Source: Bradyrhizobium sp. BTAi1
GTDB taxonomy: Bacteria; Pseudomonadota; Alphaproteobacteria; Rhizobiales; Xanthobacteraceae
NCBI RefSeq assembly: GCF_000015165.1
Contig: NC_009485.1
Location: forward strand, 434,001 to 498,000
Direction of reading: 5' to 3'
DNA length: 64,000 nucleotides
The number at the start of each line of letters is the position of its first letter. Positions within the stretch are counted from its first letter, which is position 1. This document shows positions 7,552-20,623 of the stretch, piece after piece. Both the position numbers and the translations under genes were made by a program. Under the pieces are notes generated by a model. The model ran no database searches and had not been told where the DNA came from. It worked only from the letters and a program-made list of their open reading frames with translations.

Positions 7552-8787
7552 CTATTTTGTCCTGCCGAGCTGAGGCGCCCGCGCGCCGGTTTTTGGCCGC
7601 CGCGGTTTCCATTGCGACACGAATTGTTCGTAGTTTCGCTCCGCCTGGGCGGCAATCACCATCTCGCGGTCGCGCAGCGCCTTGATGTTGTAGGCGTAGG
7701 CAGGTCCACGCCGGTTACCTTTCTGTTGCGGATGTCCGGCTTGAAGTTGCATTGCGCGGGTCTTGTTGGCGACCAGCGCTGGGCGCGCCCACAGGTAATC
7801 TTCGCCCTTCGTCAGCAAATGCCAGCAAAGCACAGTGAGCTTGCGAGCCACGGCCACCGCAGCGATCTGATGACCGCGCCGAGCGCGGATGCGCACGAAA
7901 AACGCATGCAGTGGGCCGGGCGCCTTGGCCGCTGCCCAGGCCGCCTCGACCAGTATGGCGCGCGCGTGAGAACGGCCGATCTTGCTGATGCGGCCGTGGT
8001 GGGCCGCTACCAACCCCGACTGCCGCACCCGCGGGTTCAGCCCGAAATAGCTCACCAGCTTCTGTGGGCTGCTGAACCGGCTGACGTCGCCGATCGCCGC
8101 CACGATGCCGGCGGCGACCGCCAGATTGACGCCGGTGATCGTCATCAATCTGTTGACCGCGGAATCGTCGATGGCGTCCTGCGCGATCTCGCGGTCGAGC
8201 AGGGCCAGATCTTCCGCCAAACGGTCAAGCTCACGGACGTGCCGATCGATCGCTGCGCGCTCATCGTCCGGCAACTGTTGAGCGGCCAACCACGCCCGGC
8301 CGCGGGCGTTGAAAAGATCGGCATGCGGGCACTTCGGGATCAGGTGCGCGTGCAGGATCGAATGCACCTCGTTCTTGAGCCGCGTGCGATGCCGCACAAC
8401 CTGGTAGCGCCGCGCCACCAGCCGACGCTTGCGTTCGGTCTCCGCGTCCGGCGTCCAGATCTGCGGCAGATACCCGGCCGCCTGCAGACTGGCGAGCGTG
8501 CCGGCATCGATCTTGTCGGTCTTGACGTGAGCCTGGGCGATCGCCTTCACCTGCAACGGATTCGCGATAATCACCCGCGCCACGAACGGCGCCAGAACCC
8601 GCGACACCGCCATGCTGTTGGCGGTCGCTTCAACCACCACCTCATCATTGGCCAGCAGGGTCTTGCCAAATCCCTCCAGCGCAGTCCGCGTCATATCAAT
8701 GCGGCCCGCATGTCGGAGCCTGCCGTCTGCCCAAAACACCACCTCCCCGAAAGTTCGGTGGACGTCAATGCCAACTACCCGTCGCAT
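7552..8787 (-). CDS. IS110-family transposase
   Basis: DEDD (RuvC-like) transposase of 411 residues. I chose ATG 8787 (MRRVVGIDVHRTFGEVVF) because GCAGGAGGTG stands just upstream. Seen: first acidic residue in GIDVH, VVVEATANSMA, the KTDKIDAGTLASL motif, and the C-terminal transposase-20 domain (TITGVNLAVAAGIVAAIGDV, YFGLNPRV, GHQIAAVAVARKLTVLCWHL) with the catalytic-serine type region. The gene is full length. IS110 elements lack long terminal repeats, so the element's limits cannot be fixed; it fills most of 7.5-8.8 kb inside the IS256 remnant. Confidence 0.92.
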   Translation of the reverse strand: MRRVVGIDVHRTFGEVVFWADGRLRHAGRIDMTRTALEGFGKTLLANDEVVVEATANSMAVSRVLAPFVARVIIANPLQVKAIAQAHVKTDKIDAGTLASLQAAGYLPQIWTPDAETERKRRLVARRYQVVRHRTRLKNEVHSILHAHLIPKCPHADLFNARGRAWLAAQQLPDDERAAIDRHVRELDRLAEDLALLDREIAQDAIDDSAVNRLMTITGVNLAVAAGIVAAIGDVSRFSSPQKLVSYFGLNPRVRQSGLVAAHHGRISKIGRSHARAILVEAAWAAAKAPGPLHAFFVRIRARRGHQIAAVAVARKLTVLCWHLLTKGEDYLWARPALVANKTRAMQLQAGHPQQKGNRRGPAYAYNIKALRDREMVIAAQAERNYEQFVSQWKPRRPKTGARAPQLGRTK

Positions 8788-8989
8788 TTGCACCTCCTGC
8801 CTGACACATGACGGGAGCTGCGGGCGACACGACAACTACGGATTCGCGATCTCGGCGCAACCGGGCGAGTCGCAGAGGCGGCCAGCTACTAACTCGAACT
8901 CTCGGCTCATCGTGTGTATCGGCCTGCCCGCACCTTCGTGCTCCCGGTGCCTCTGTCCCGATGGTCGCACCATACGCCACGGCGCGGGA
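8788..8989. other. Non-coding stretch between IS110 transposase and IS256 remnant
   Basis: About 200 bases with no gene I can support. It must contain one end of the IS110 element. Members of that family can carry a structured guide (bridge) RNA in a non-coding end; I see no diagnostic motif, so this is only a possible place for one. Confidence 0.3.
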
Positions 8990-9274
8990 CGCCGGGGCAG
9001 AACGTTGGCACCGAGACATCTCATACCGGTTACCAACCCCATCGAAAGCACCTTCGCCACCGTGCGCCACCGCACCATCCGATCGAAGGGCTGCCTATCC
9101 AACAAGACCGCGCTCGCGATGGTCTTCAAACTGGTCGAGGGCGCGCAGAGAAGCTGGCGCCGCCTCGACGGTCATAACCAGTTGTCAAAACTCGTTCTCG
9201 GTGTGACATTCAACGACGGGATCGAGGTCATCGCCAAGTCGACCGACCGCCAGCCCACAACCGCCGCCGCCTGA
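8990..9274 (+). pseudogene. IS256-family transposase, C-terminal fragment
   Basis: From about 9029 the frame reads the conserved IS256 C-terminus: TNPIESTFATVRHRTIRSKG, CLSNKTALAMVFKLVEGAQR, SWRRLDGHNQLSKLVLGV and a stop at 9272-9274. Just upstream another frame reads AERWHRDI, resembling the conserved AEHW-HLR segment, so a small frameshift lies near 9027. It matches the N-terminal fragment at 5745-6290; the roughly 190 residues in between are gone. Confidence 0.8.
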
Positions 9275-9333
9275 CCGGCTCAGGCCGTCACCAAAATTTG
9301 GCGATAGCTCGTACCTGACTCAAGTCCCTTTTC

Positions 9334-10272
9334 TCAACCCGAGCGAGATAGCGCACCGGGCAGGAAACTTCCCTTCAATGCTAGGATCACGTCGCGCACT
9401 CGCTTTGCCGAAGGCGTCATTGGGGTATCACGCCGACGGACTAGAAACCACTGACGGATGATCGGAAAGCCAGGAAACGAGAGCATTGCTAGGCGCCCCC
9501 CCATGAGCTCTGCTTGCACCGTGTGTGCCGAAATGACCGCGATGCCAAGCCCCGCCATCACCGCCTGCTTAATGGTCTCATTGCTTCCGAACTCGATGGA
9601 CTCGTAGTCACTGCCGACCCCGATCCGATCGAAAAGGCGCTCCATGAGCGCGCGCGTGCCCGAGCCTTTCTCGCGCACCAAAAAGGCGTTAGTTAATAGG
9701 TCACTGGACGAAATGTCGTGGCGTCCGACAAGGGGATGCTTCGGTGGCGCGATAAGCACATGGGGGTGATCGCCAAGCAGGTCCGTATCCACTTCCGGCT
9801 CTCGCGGTGGCCGGCCCATGATCGCCAACTCAATCCGACGACTCTTTAGAGCCGAGATGATTTCCTCACGATTGCCAATACGAAATTCAATCTTGATGCG
9901 TGGCACCTGACGTCGAAGCTGAGCAATGAGATGTGGTGCAAAGTACTTTGCAGTGCTCACTGCGCCAAGGAAGACGAGCCCTTCATGTCCGGCCGAGATC
10001 GCAGAGACTTTTTGAATACAAGAAGACAATATCGCATCAATCTGTTCGGCTGCGGCCAGAACCTCCCGTCCTATCGCGGTTAGAAGCGTCTTACCGTCGG
10101 GGCCGCGCTCCAACAGCGGTTCGCCCAGATTCGCTTCCAGATTGCGAAGCTGCGTTGAAACCGCGGGGACGGTTACGTTGAGCCGGCTGGCAGCCAACGA
10201 CAGGTTCCCTCCTGCGACAATCGCTGCCAGCGCGCGCAGCTGTTTTAGCGTGATCGCTTGTTCATGGATCAT
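9334..10272 (-). CDS. cbbR: LysR-type regulator of the Calvin-cycle operon (CbbR)
   Basis: Transcription activator of CO2-fixation genes, 312 residues from ATG 10272 (MIHEQAITLKQLRALAAIVA). An N-terminal winged helix-turn-helix (GGNLSLAASRLNVTVPAVST) is followed by a LysR substrate-binding domain (FLGAVSTAKYFAPHLIAQLR; MGRPPREPEVDTDLLGDHPH; LVREKGSGTRALMERLF), which matches CbbR proteins well. Two upstream in-frame ATGs exist but the chosen one matches the family start. The gene is divergent from cbbF with 97 bases between them, the classic arrangement in which CbbR binds the shared region and responds to metabolites such as RuBP or NADPH. Confidence 0.92.
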   Translation of the reverse strand: MIHEQAITLKQLRALAAIVAGGNLSLAASRLNVTVPAVSTQLRNLEANLGEPLLERGPDGKTLLTAIGREVLAAAEQIDAILSSCIQKVSAISAGHEGLVFLGAVSTAKYFAPHLIAQLRRQVPRIKIEFRIGNREEIISALKSRRIELAIMGRPPREPEVDTDLLGDHPHVLIAPPKHPLVGRHDISSSDLLTNAFLVREKGSGTRALMERLFDRIGVGSDYESIEFGSNETIKQAVMAGLGIAVISAHTVQAELMGGRLAMLSFPGFPIIRQWFLVRRRDTPMTPSAKRVRDVILALKGSFLPGALSRSG

Positions 10273-10280
10273 CGTTGTAG

Positions 10281-10300
10281 CTTTGTTTAATGCAGCAAAG
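10281..10300. promoter_or_regulatory. Candidate CbbR-binding palindrome in the cbbR-cbbF intergenic region
   Basis: CTTTG-N10-CAAAG inverted repeat (20 bases) placed 8 bases in front of cbbR and 69 bases in front of cbbF. It fits the dyad type bound by LysR proteins (T-N11-A class), and the AT-rich run after it (10301-10320) could help form the promoter. Binding is inference from position and symmetry. Confidence 0.5.
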
Positions 10301-10369
10301 ATTTTTTTAATTTTTCCTTTCGCATGCGTCAAGGCATGTTATGCGGGAACTAGCTGCCGGAGGACGATC

Positions 10370-11386
10370 ATGACGGCACCGGAAGGCACTCTCGAAAGCT
10401 TCCTAGAGGGCGACTGCTCCGTTTCGGAACCGCTTGCGATCACCGTTACGGCGCTCGCCTTTGTCGCGGAGACCCTAGCCGGGGTGATATCGAGCGGTCC
10501 GCTCAATGGGCGCCTCGGCGAGGAGGTGGGTGCGAACAGCGATGGCGACCGCCAGAAGAAACTCGACGTCGTGGCGGATGAACTCTTCGCCGGGGCGCTC
10601 GCTCCCACACCTGTTCGCTGGTATGCGTCGGAGGAGCGCCCAACTGCCGAAATGCTCAACCCCGAAGGCACTCTAGCGCTTGCGATCGATCCGCTGGACG
10701 GGTCGTCCAATATCGATGTGAACATATCGATCGGGACGATCTTCTCGGTCTTCGAAGCCAAAGAATCCGGCGTGGAGAGTTTCCTTCGTCCGGGCCGTGA
10801 GCAAATCGCTGCAGGATATGTGGTCTATGGCCCCCAGACGGTGTTCATCCTCGCGACTCGGACCACACTCGCCCAATTTGTGCTCCACCGTGGTCATTTC
10901 TTCCTCGTTTCCGACAGCTTGCGCATCCCTGATCGGACAACCGAGTTCGCCATCAACGCATCCAATTACCGGCATTGGTCGCGGCCGATACGGGCTTTCG
11001 TCGACGACTGCATCGCCGGTGATGAAGGGCCGTGGGGAGAGAACTTCAATATGCGTTGGGTCGCATCGCTGGTCGCCGAGACCCACCGAATTCTCACGCG
11101 TGGCGGGATTTTCCTCTATCCCGCTGACGCCAGGCGAGGCTATGGCCAGGGGCGACTGCGCCTAGTCTATGAGTGCGCTCCGATCGCCTTCATCGTTGAG
11201 CGCGCAGGCGGCAAGGCGACCGACGGGATCGACCGCATCCTCGACCTGACACCGAGTGAGCTCCATCAGCGCACGCCCCTCGTCTTCGGCACTGCCGAGA
11301 AAGTCAGCCAAGTTTGCGCTTATCACGACCTTCCCGAAAGCGAGGTCTCGCCACTGTTCGGCACACGTGGCTTGTTCAGAGCTTGA
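10370..11386 (+). CDS. cbbF: Fructose-1,6-bisphosphatase class I
   Basis: Hydrolyses fructose-1,6-bisphosphate (and often sedoheptulose-1,7-bisphosphate) in RuBP regeneration. Start at ATG 10370 with GGAGG eight bases upstream; the product has 338 residues, normal for the family. Metal-binding acidic motifs are visible: the glutamates of YASEERPTAE and the signature LAIDPLDGSSNIDVNISIGT; substrate-site residues lie in YPADARRGYGQGRLRLVYEC. It is the first gene of the cbb operon, transcribed away from cbbR. Confidence 0.95.
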   Translation: MTAPEGTLESFLEGDCSVSEPLAITVTALAFVAETLAGVISSGPLNGRLGEEVGANSDGDRQKKLDVVADELFAGALAPTPVRWYASEERPTAEMLNPEGTLALAIDPLDGSSNIDVNISIGTIFSVFEAKESGVESFLRPGREQIAAGYVVYGPQTVFILATRTTLAQFVLHRGHFFLVSDSLRIPDRTTEFAINASNYRHWSRPIRAFVDDCIAGDEGPWGENFNMRWVASLVAETHRILTRGGIFLYPADARRGYGQGRLRLVYECAPIAFIVERAGGKATDGIDRILDLTPSELHQRTPLVFGTAEKVSQVCAYHDLPESEVSPLFGTRGLFRA

Positions 11387-11412
11387 CGAGCAATCGCGGA
11401 AGGAGCGGGACG

Positions 11413-12300
11413 GTGAGCGAACAGCATCCAATCATCTCGGTTGTCGGGTCCTCCGGCGCCGGTACAAGCACGGTGAAGCACACATTCGATCAGATCTTCC
11501 GACGGGAGGGTATCAAGGCAGTCTCGATCGAGGGCGACGCGTTCCACAAGTTCGATCGAGCATCGATGAAGGCTGAGTTACAGCGCCGCTATGATGCGGG
11601 CGACCGCACCTTCAGCCACTTCAGCTTCGAAGCAAATGAGCTTTCCGAGCTTGAGAAAGTCTTCGCTTCCTACGGTGCGACAGGTACTGGGCGGACGCGT
11701 CACTACGTCCACGACGACGAGGAAGCTGAACGCTATGGAGTGCCGCCCGGTCGCTTCACTGAATGGGAAGATTTCGATAAGGGGTCGGACATTCTCCTCT
11801 ATGAAGGGCTGCACGGAGCTGTGCGTACCCAGGACATTCGCATCGCTGACCATGCCGATCTGAAGATCGGCGTTGTTCCGGTGATCAACCTCGAATGGAT
11901 CCAGAAAGTCCATAGGGACAAGGCTTCGCGCGGCTACACCGCCGAAGCCGTGACCGATGTCATTCTGCGGCGGATGCACGCCTATGTGCACTGCATCTGT
12001 CCGCAGTTCTCTGAGACCGACATCAATTTCCAGCGCGTGCCGGTTGTGGATACATCCAATCCGTTCATCGCCCGCTGGATTCCGACGGCGGGGGAAAGCC
12101 TTGTCGTCATCCGCTTTAAGAACCCGCGGGGCATCGATTTTCCGTATCTCGTACAGATGATCCGTGACAGCTGGATGAGCCGTGCCAACTCGATTGTCGT
12201 GCCGGGAGACAAGCTCGATCTCGCCATGCAGCTCATCCTCACGCCGATGATCCTTCGGCTCGTCGACCAATCCAAACGTTTGAAAAGGGCTTCCTCATGA
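11413..12300 (+). CDS. cbbP: Phosphoribulokinase
   Basis: Makes RuBP, the CO2 acceptor, from ribulose-5-phosphate and ATP: a Calvin-cycle-specific step. I take the GTG at 11413 as start because AGGAG lies seven bases before it; 295 residues, typical for the proteobacterial enzyme. Seen: P-loop [27 protein letters not shown], the catalytic region [10 protein letters not shown], and [20 protein letters not shown]. It lies 26 bases after cbbF and overlaps cbbT by 4 bases. Confidence 0.96.
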   Translation: MSEQHPIISVVGSSGAGTSTVKHTFDQIFRREGIKAVSIEGDAFHKFDRASMKAELQRRYDAGDRTFSHFSFEANELSELEKVFASYGATGTGRTRHYVHDDEEAERYGVPPGRFTEWEDFDKGSDILLYEGLHGAVRTQDIRIADHADLKIGVVPVINLEWIQKVHRDKASRGYTAEAVTDVILRRMHAYVHCICPQFSETDINFQRVPVVDTSNPFIARWIPTAGESLVVIRFKNPRGIDFPYLVQMIRDSWMSRANSIVVPGDKLDLAMQLILTPMILRLVDQSKRLKRASS

Positions 12301-14312
12301 ATCTCGTTGCGGAGCGCAGAGCAGCCTTAGATGAGGCGCAGATGGCGAACGCGATCCGCGCGCTCGCGATGGACGCGGTCGAGGCTGCGAAGTCGGGCCA
12401 TCCCGGAATGCCCATGGGCATGGCGGATGTGGCTACGGTGCTCTTCAAGCACTTCGTCAAGATCGACCCGACGCAGCCCAATTGGCCTGATCGCGATCGC
12501 TTTGTGCTGAGCGCTGGGCATGGATCGATGTTGCTGTACGCGCTTCATCACCTCCTCGGCTTCCACGACATGCCGATGGATCAATTGCGCCGTTTTCGTC
12601 AGCTCGGTAGTCGCACTGCCGGGCATCCGGAATTCGGCCATGCCGCTGGCATCGAAACGACCACCGGTCCGCTCGGTCAGGGAATCGCAACCGCCGTGGG
12701 TATGGCTCTCAGCGAACGCATGCTGAATGCGCGTTTCGGCGATGACCTCGTCGATCACCACACCTATGTGATCGCCGGCGACGGCTGCCTGATGGAGGGG
12801 ATCAGTCACGAGGCGATTGATCTTGCCGGCCATCTCGGCCTTGGCCGGCTCATCGTGCTGTGGGACGACAACCAGATCACGATCGACGGGCCCACAAGTC
12901 TGTCGACCTCGCTGGATCAGAAGGCACGGTTCGTTGCTGCGGGCTGGCATGTCGCGGCCGTCGACGGCCACGACGGTGAAGCGGTCGCCAACGCGATTAT
13001 CGAAGCAAGAGCCGATCCCCGTCCGTCCTTGATTGCCTGCCGCACCATTATCGGCTTTGGCGCACCCAACAAGCAGGGGACATCGGCCACGCATGGTGCG
13101 CCGCTGGGCAAGGAGGAGGTGGCCGCGGCACGCGAGAGCCTCGGCTGGATCTATTCGCCCTTCGAGGTTCCGGAGGCGATCGTCCATGCCTGGCGCGTAG
13201 TTGGCGCTCGCGGAACGCGCATCCGAGCCGAATGGCAAGAGCGGCTCGCTCGCAGCCCCCAGCGGGAGGAGTTTGTGGCCCATCTCGCGCCCCCCGATGC
13301 CGCGAGGTTGCACGCAGCGTTGGCCGATCATCGCCGACGCCTGTGCGGCGAGCGGCCGAAGGTTGCCACTCGCAAGGCTTCCGAGCTGGCGTTGGAGGTC
13401 GTGAATTCAACCATCCCCAACATGGTAGGCGGCTCAGCCGATCTCACCGGCTCCAACAACACGCGCACCAAGGGCATGCGTCCCGTGACGCGGAGCGATT
13501 TCACGGGCAACTACATCCACTACGGGGTGCGCGAGCATGGGATGGCCGCGGCGATGAACGGCATCTCGCTGCATGGAGGATTGCGCCCCTATGGCGGCAC
13601 GTTCCTCGCCTTTTCGGATTATTGCCGCGGGGCGATCCGCCTTTCTGCTCTCATGGGTCGGCCGGTCATCTACGTGATGACGCACGATAGCATCGGCCTG
13701 GGGGAGGACGGTCCGACGCACCAACCGGTCGAGCACCTCGCATCGCTAAGAGCGATGCCGAACGTCTACGTGTTCCGGCCCGCCGACGCGGTGGAGACGG
13801 CGGAAGCCTGGGAGGTCGCGCTTGCCGCAGCCAAGACGCCGTCGGTGCTTTGCCTCTCGCGGCAGGATCTGCCGACGCTGCGCACGGAGCACGGCGACGA
13901 GAACATGACGGCACGCGGCGCCTATCTCCTGCGCGATCCTGGCGAGCATAGGGATCTGACCATCATCGCCACAGGTTCCGAAGTCGCTATTGCGGTCGAG
14001 GCCGCCGACGAGTTGTCGGCGGACGGGCTGGCGGTCGCCGTAGTTTCTGCGCCCTGCTGGGAGCTGTTTGCCGCCCAGGAAGCCGGCTATCGCGCTGCTG
14101 TTCTGGGCGAGGGACCGCGCGTCGGCGTCGAGGCCGGAGTCGCTCTCGGCTGGGCAGAATGGCTCGGGCCCAATTCCATCTTCATTGGAATGACGGGCTT
14201 CGGCGCCTCTGGTCCTGCCGCCGATCTCTACAACCACTTTGGCATCACAGCCGAACGGGTCGCGGCCGAGGGGTGGAGGCTCGCCCGTAAGCCCGGGGAG
14301 GAGCACGAATGA
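12297..14312 (+). CDS. cbbT: Transketolase
   Basis: Thiamine-diphosphate enzyme that moves two-carbon units in RuBP regeneration; 671 residues, full length. N-terminal ThDP motif [33 protein letters not shown] near the start, the central pyrimidine domain ([31 protein letters not shown], with the catalytic glutamate in [25 protein letters not shown]) and a C-terminal domain. ATGA overlaps at both ends link it to cbbP and gap. A paralogous housekeeping transketolase presumably exists elsewhere. Confidence 0.96.
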   Translation: MNLVAERRAALDEAQMANAIRALAMDAVEAAKSGHPGMPMGMADVATVLFKHFVKIDPTQPNWPDRDRFVLSAGHGSMLLYALHHLLGFHDMPMDQLRRFRQLGSRTAGHPEFGHAAGIETTTGPLGQGIATAVGMALSERMLNARFGDDLVDHHTYVIAGDGCLMEGISHEAIDLAGHLGLGRLIVLWDDNQITIDGPTSLSTSLDQKARFVAAGWHVAAVDGHDGEAVANAIIEARADPRPSLIACRTIIGFGAPNKQGTSATHGAPLGKEEVAAARESLGWIYSPFEVPEAIVHAWRVVGARGTRIRAEWQERLARSPQREEFVAHLAPPDAARLHAALADHRRRLCGERPKVATRKASELALEVVNSTIPNMVGGSADLTGSNNTRTKGMRPVTRSDFTGNYIHYGVREHGMAAAMNGISLHGGLRPYGGTFLAFSDYCRGAIRLSALMGRPVIYVMTHDSIGLGEDGPTHQPVEHLASLRAMPNVYVFRPADAVETAEAWEVALAAAKTPSVLCLSRQDLPTLRTEHGDENMTARGAYLLRDPGEHRDLTIIATGSEVAIAVEAADELSADGLAVAVVSAPCWELFAAQEAGYRAAVLGEGPRVGVEAGVALGWAEWLGPNSIFIGMTGFGASGPAADLYNHFGITAERVAAEGWRLARKPGEEHE

Positions 14313-15316
14313 CGGTCAGGGTTGCCATCAATGGATTCGGGCGCATCGGGCGCAACGTGCTGCGCGCGATCTACGAGTCGGGGCGGGGCGATATCGAAGT
14401 CGTCGCGATTAACGACCTCGGCTCGGTCGATATTAACGCCCATCTGCTGCGATACGACAGCGTGCACGGAACTTTCCCAGGCGCCGTCAAGGTGAACGGC
14501 GCCAGCATTGATATTGGTCGCGGCTCGCCGATCCGTGTGACCGCCGAGCGCGACCCCAAAACACTGCCATGGAAAGACGTAGACATCGCGCTTGAATGCA
14601 CCGGCATCTTCACCGCGCGCGAGAAGGCCTCGCTACACCTCGAGAACGGCTCGAAGCGCGTCCTCGTCTCCGCACCCGCCGCGGGCGCCGACAAGACAAT
14701 CGTCTTCGGCGTCAACCACAATAGCCTGTCGCCGGGAGACAATGTCGTTTCCTGCGCGTCCTGCACCACCAATTGTCTCGCCCCGGTTGCGGCCGTGCTT
14801 CATCGGACCATCGGCATCGACAAGGGATTCATGACTACCATCCATAGCTATACTGGCGACCAGCCGACACTGGATACCCTGCACAAGGATCCGTACCGAG
14901 CCCGCGCCGCCGCGATGTCGATGATTCCAACCTCGACGGGAGCGGCCAAGGCCGTGGGCCTGGTGCTGCCAGAGCTGAATGGGAAGCTCGACGGTGTCGC
15001 GATCAGAGTGCCGACGCCGAACGTTTCGGTCGTCGATTTTAAGTTCATCGCAAGCCGCGAAACGACCGCCGAGGAGATCAACAGCGTCGTCCGGACAGCT
15101 GCTGGCGCGGACCTTGAGGGTATCCTGGGCTTCACGGACGAACCGCTGGTCTCTGTGGATTTCACGCATGATCCGCGCTCTTCGATCGTCCATATGGATC
15201 AGACCAAGGTGATCGACGGGCGCCTCTGTCGCGTCATGTCGTGGTACGACAATGAGTGGGGCTTCTCGAACCGGATGGCCGATACAGCTGTCGCGATGGG
15301 GAGGCTCATCGGATGA
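14309..15316 (+). CDS. cbbG: Glyceraldehyde-3-phosphate dehydrogenase, type I
   Basis: In this context reduces 1,3-bisphosphoglycerate to glyceraldehyde-3-phosphate; 335 residues. The Rossmann opening [17 protein letters not shown], the active-site [10 protein letters not shown] with the catalytic cysteine, and the conserved [13 protein letters not shown] ending are all present. Its start overlaps cbbT and its stop overlaps pgk, both as ATGA. Cofactor choice (NADH or NADPH) cannot be read with confidence. Confidence 0.96.
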   Translation: MTVRVAINGFGRIGRNVLRAIYESGRGDIEVVAINDLGSVDINAHLLRYDSVHGTFPGAVKVNGASIDIGRGSPIRVTAERDPKTLPWKDVDIALECTGIFTAREKASLHLENGSKRVLVSAPAAGADKTIVFGVNHNSLSPGDNVVSCASCTTNCLAPVAAVLHRTIGIDKGFMTTIHSYTGDQPTLDTLHKDPYRARAAAMSMIPTSTGAAKAVGLVLPELNGKLDGVAIRVPTPNVSVVDFKFIASRETTAEEINSVVRTAAGADLEGILGFTDEPLVSVDFTHDPRSSIVHMDQTKVIDGRLCRVMSWYDNEWGFSNRMADTAVAMGRLIG

Positions 15317-16515
15317 CGCTGAAGTCCGTCCACGACGTCGACATATCCAGCCGTCGCCTCCTCATTCGTGCGGACTTGAATGTGCCGATGAACAACGGCG
15401 GCGTTGCGGACGCGACGCGCATCGAGCGCTTCGTGGCTGGTCTGAAGCCGCTTCTGGCGAGAGGTGCCCGAGCCGTCGTTCTCTCTCACCTCGGGCGACC
15501 CGACGGGCAGCGGCGGCCGGAACTCTCACTTGAACCAGTGGCCGCGGCATTGGGCCGAGTGCTTGGCAAGGACGTGGCCTTCAGCGAAGCGATAAGTGGA
15601 CCCGTCGCCGCGAGATCCGCCGCCGCACTCGGCCCTGGCGATGTTCTCGTCTGCGAGAATCTACGGTTCGACCAGCGCGAGGAAGCCAATGACGCGAGCC
15701 TGGCGGAAGAACTGGCGGAGCTCGGCGATCTCTACGTCAACGATGCATTCTCCTGTGCGCATCGGGCACACGCCTCGACGGTAGCCATCGCGGAGCGACT
15801 GCCGGCAGTGGCCGGTCCGCTGATGATGGCGGAGATCTCGGCACTGACGCAGGCGCTGGAAGCACCGCAGCGGCCTGCTGTCGCGCTCGTGGGCGGTGCC
15901 AAGGTATCGAGCAAGATTGACGTGCTCTTCAATCTGATCGGCAAGCTCGATACCGTGATCGTTGGCGGCGGCATGGCCAACACGTTCCTGGCCGCCAACG
16001 GCTTGCCCATTGGCAAATCACCGCACGAATCCGCTAAGTTCGAGACCGTGCGCAAGATCCTGTCGCGGGCCCAAAGCTGCGGCTGCCAGATCGTTTTGCC
16101 GGTCGACATTGTTTGGGCTGACCGCTTCGAACGCGGCGCGGAGGCGCACATCGCCGAGCTCGACTGTTGTCCTCAGCACGGCATGATATTGGACGCAGGC
16201 CCGCGCTCGATCGAGCGCATTTGGGATGTCCTCGCAGAGGCGAAGACCATCCTCTGGAACGGCCCTCTTGGCGCTTTCGAGATCGAGCCTTTCGATCACG
16301 CCACGGAGGCTGTCGCCGCCGAAGCGGCGCGCCTGACACGTGTCGGGAAGGTCAAATCGATTGCCGGGGGCGGCGACACCGTCGCGGCGTTGAACGCTGC
16401 CGGAGTGACCGAGGACTTCACCTACGTGTCCACAGCAGGTGGCGCTTTCCTCGAATGGTTAGAGGGCAAGGAACTGCCGGGCGTGTCGGTTCTCAGAACC
16501 CCCCAGTTGGCATGA
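15313..16515 (+). CDS. cbbK: Phosphoglycerate kinase
   Basis: Phosphorylates 3-phosphoglycerate, the product of RuBisCO, with ATP. The start overlapping the gap stop (ATG 15313) gives 400 residues, standard length. Signature [20 protein letters not shown], the substrate arginines in [25 protein letters not shown] motif ([16 protein letters not shown]), [10 protein letters not shown] and the nucleotide loop [14 protein letters not shown] are visible. It is followed after 17 bases by the aldolase gene. Confidence 0.96.
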   Translation: MTLKSVHDVDISSRRLLIRADLNVPMNNGGVADATRIERFVAGLKPLLARGARAVVLSHLGRPDGQRRPELSLEPVAAALGRVLGKDVAFSEAISGPVAARSAAALGPGDVLVCENLRFDQREEANDASLAEELAELGDLYVNDAFSCAHRAHASTVAIAERLPAVAGPLMMAEISALTQALEAPQRPAVALVGGAKVSSKIDVLFNLIGKLDTVIVGGGMANTFLAANGLPIGKSPHESAKFETVRKILSRAQSCGCQIVLPVDIVWADRFERGAEAHIAELDCCPQHGMILDAGPRSIERIWDVLAEAKTILWNGPLGAFEIEPFDHATEAVAAEAARLTRVGKVKSIAGGGDTVAALNAAGVTEDFTYVSTAGGAFLEWLEGKELPGVSVLRTPQLA

Positions 16516-16532
16516 TCGGAAAGGAAACGACG

Positions 16533-19098
<2,566 letters not shown>

Positions 19099-19108
19099 GG
19101 ATCAGATC

Positions 19109-19528
19109 ATGCGCATCACCCAGGGTTGCTTCTCCTTCCTGCCGGACCTCACCGACGAGCAAATCACCAAGCAAGTGCAATACTGCCTGGAGAAAGGCTG
19201 GTCGGTGAACATCGAGTTCACCGACGACCCGCATCCCCGCAACACTTATTGGGAAATGTGGGGCCTGCCGATGTTCGACCTCAGGGACGCCGCCGGCGTC
19301 ATGATGGAACTCGCCAAATGCCGGCGCGTCTATGCCGACCGCTACATCCGCCTCTCCGCCTTCGATTCGAGCCATGGCTGGGAGTCGGTGCGTCTCTCCT
19401 TTATCGTTAACCGGCCGAAGGAGGAGCCTGGCTTCCGGCTCGACCGTCAGGAGGTGGCGGGACGGCGCATCCGATACTCAACACATGCCTATGTGACCGA
19501 CCGTCCCGAAGGTCAGCGCTACGGCTGA
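19109..19528 (+). CDS. cbbS: RuBisCO small subunit
   Basis: Small subunit of the L8S8 enzyme, 139 residues. [37 protein letters not shown] core ([17 protein letters not shown]) and a red-type C-terminal extension ([20 protein letters not shown] onward) that forms extra beta hairpins in form IC/ID enzymes. Ten bases separate it from cbbL. Confidence 0.97.
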   Translation: MRITQGCFSFLPDLTDEQITKQVQYCLEKGWSVNIEFTDDPHPRNTYWEMWGLPMFDLRDAAGVMMELAKCRRVYADRYIRLSAFDSSHGWESVRLSFIVNRPKEEPGFRLDRQEVAGRRIRYSTHAYVTDRPEGQRYG

Positions 19529-19618
19529 CCCCTCTCCACGGTGGCATCCGGCAGGCTGACGTGCCGGCAGCCCCGTGACGGAGTGGTGGTCCGGATTCGT
19601 TGGATGGAGAAACGACGC

Positions 19619-20623
19619 ATGTCTGCGAGCACCGATTCACGGCTGGACACCCACACCGGCGACACGGCCAGGCTGACGGTGCCCGTCGATAAGGATATCC
19701 AACCAACGGCAGAGATCGACCTCAGAAGGGAGTTCGAATCGTCCGGCGTGCACGCTGTGCTCGAGGAACTTGACCGATCGCTCATCGGTCTGAAGCCGGT
19801 CAAGCGCCGTATCCGGGAGACAGCCGCGCTTCTCTTAGTCGATCGGGCACGCAAGAGCTTCGGACTCGCGCACGAGACGCCGACCCTGCATATGTCCTTC
19901 ACCGGAAATCCTGGAACCGGCAAAACCACCGTCGCGCTCAAAATGGCCGATCTGCTTCACCGGCTCGGCTACATTCGCAGGGGTCATCTTGTGACGGTGA
20001 CCCGCGACGACCTGGTCGGCCAGTATATCGGTCACACGGCGCCCAAGACGAAGGAAGTGCTGAAGAAGGCGATGGGCGGTGTTCTGTTCATTGATGAGGC
20101 GTATTATCTGTACCGTCCGGAGAACGAACGGGACTATGGTCAGGAGTCCATCGAAATCCTGCTACAGGTGATGGAGAACAACCGTGACGATCTTGTGGTG
20201 ATCCTCGCGGGCTATGCCGACCGCATGGACCGGTTCTTCAACAGCAATCCAGGCTTCCGCTCGCGGATCGCGCATCACATCGAGTTCCCAGACTATACCG
20301 ACGAGGAGCTGCTGCATATCGCAACGCTCATGCTGGACGCCCAGAACTACCGCTTCACGGACGGAGCGCGCGCGGCGATGGCCGAGTATATCGCGCTGCG
20401 GCGCGCGCAGCCGCATTTTGCCAACGCGCGCTCGATCCGCAACGCCATTGATCGTATGCGGCTGCGTCAAGCCAATCGCCTCTTCGAGAGCGTAGACGGC
20501 CCGGTAGGAATCGAGGCGGTATCCACAATCGAGGAAAGCGACGTGCGTGCGAGCCGCGTGTTTCGCGGCGGGCTGGACAGCGATGTGGCGCGCGAGGACG
20601 GCGGGAAGGAGGACGACAGATGA
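19619..20623 (+). CDS. cbbX: Red-type RuBisCO activase CbbX
   Basis: AAA+ ATPase that removes inhibitory sugar phosphates from red-type RuBisCO by pulling on the large-subunit C-terminus. The ATG at 19619 with GGAG ten bases upstream gives 334 residues; an in-frame ATG at 19604 is possible. Walker [21 protein letters not shown], Walker [13 protein letters not shown], pore-loop region [13 protein letters not shown], sensor and arginine-finger regions ([20 protein letters not shown]) are present. The N-terminal extension before residue 40 is longer than in the Rhodobacter protein as I know it. Confidence 0.95.
   Translation: MSASTDSRLDTHTGDTARLTVPVDKDIQPTAEIDLRREFESSGVHAVLEELDRSLIGLKPVKRRIRETAALLLVDRARKSFGLAHETPTLHMSFTGNPGTGKTTVALKMADLLHRLGYIRRGHLVTVTRDDLVGQYIGHTAPKTKEVLKKAMGGVLFIDEAYYLYRPENERDYGQESIEILLQVMENNRDDLVVILAGYADRMDRFFNSNPGFRSRIAHHIEFPDYTDEELLHIATLMLDAQNYRFTDGARAAMAEYIALRRAQPHFANARSIRNAIDRMRLRQANRLFESVDGPVGIEAVSTIEESDVRASRVFRGGLDSDVAREDGGKEDDR

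Larger units (their letters stand above)
5647..9310 (+). mobile_element. IS256-family element, disrupted by nested insertions
   Basis: Terminal inverted repeats of 27 bases are visible at 5647-5673 and 9284-9310 (outer parts GAGCTATCGC and GTTGGTGACGGC / TTTGGTGACGGC; four mismatches). Inside are the N-terminal third and the C-terminal part of an IS256/Mutator transposase, separated by an IS3-family element, an IS110-family element and a deletion of the middle of the transposase gene. I could not find a convincing target-site duplication. The element now fills the place where traG would be expected. Confidence 0.8.

Noticed and set aside
7519..8811. 430-codon plus-strand open frame
   Set aside because: Antisense of the full-length IS110 transposase.
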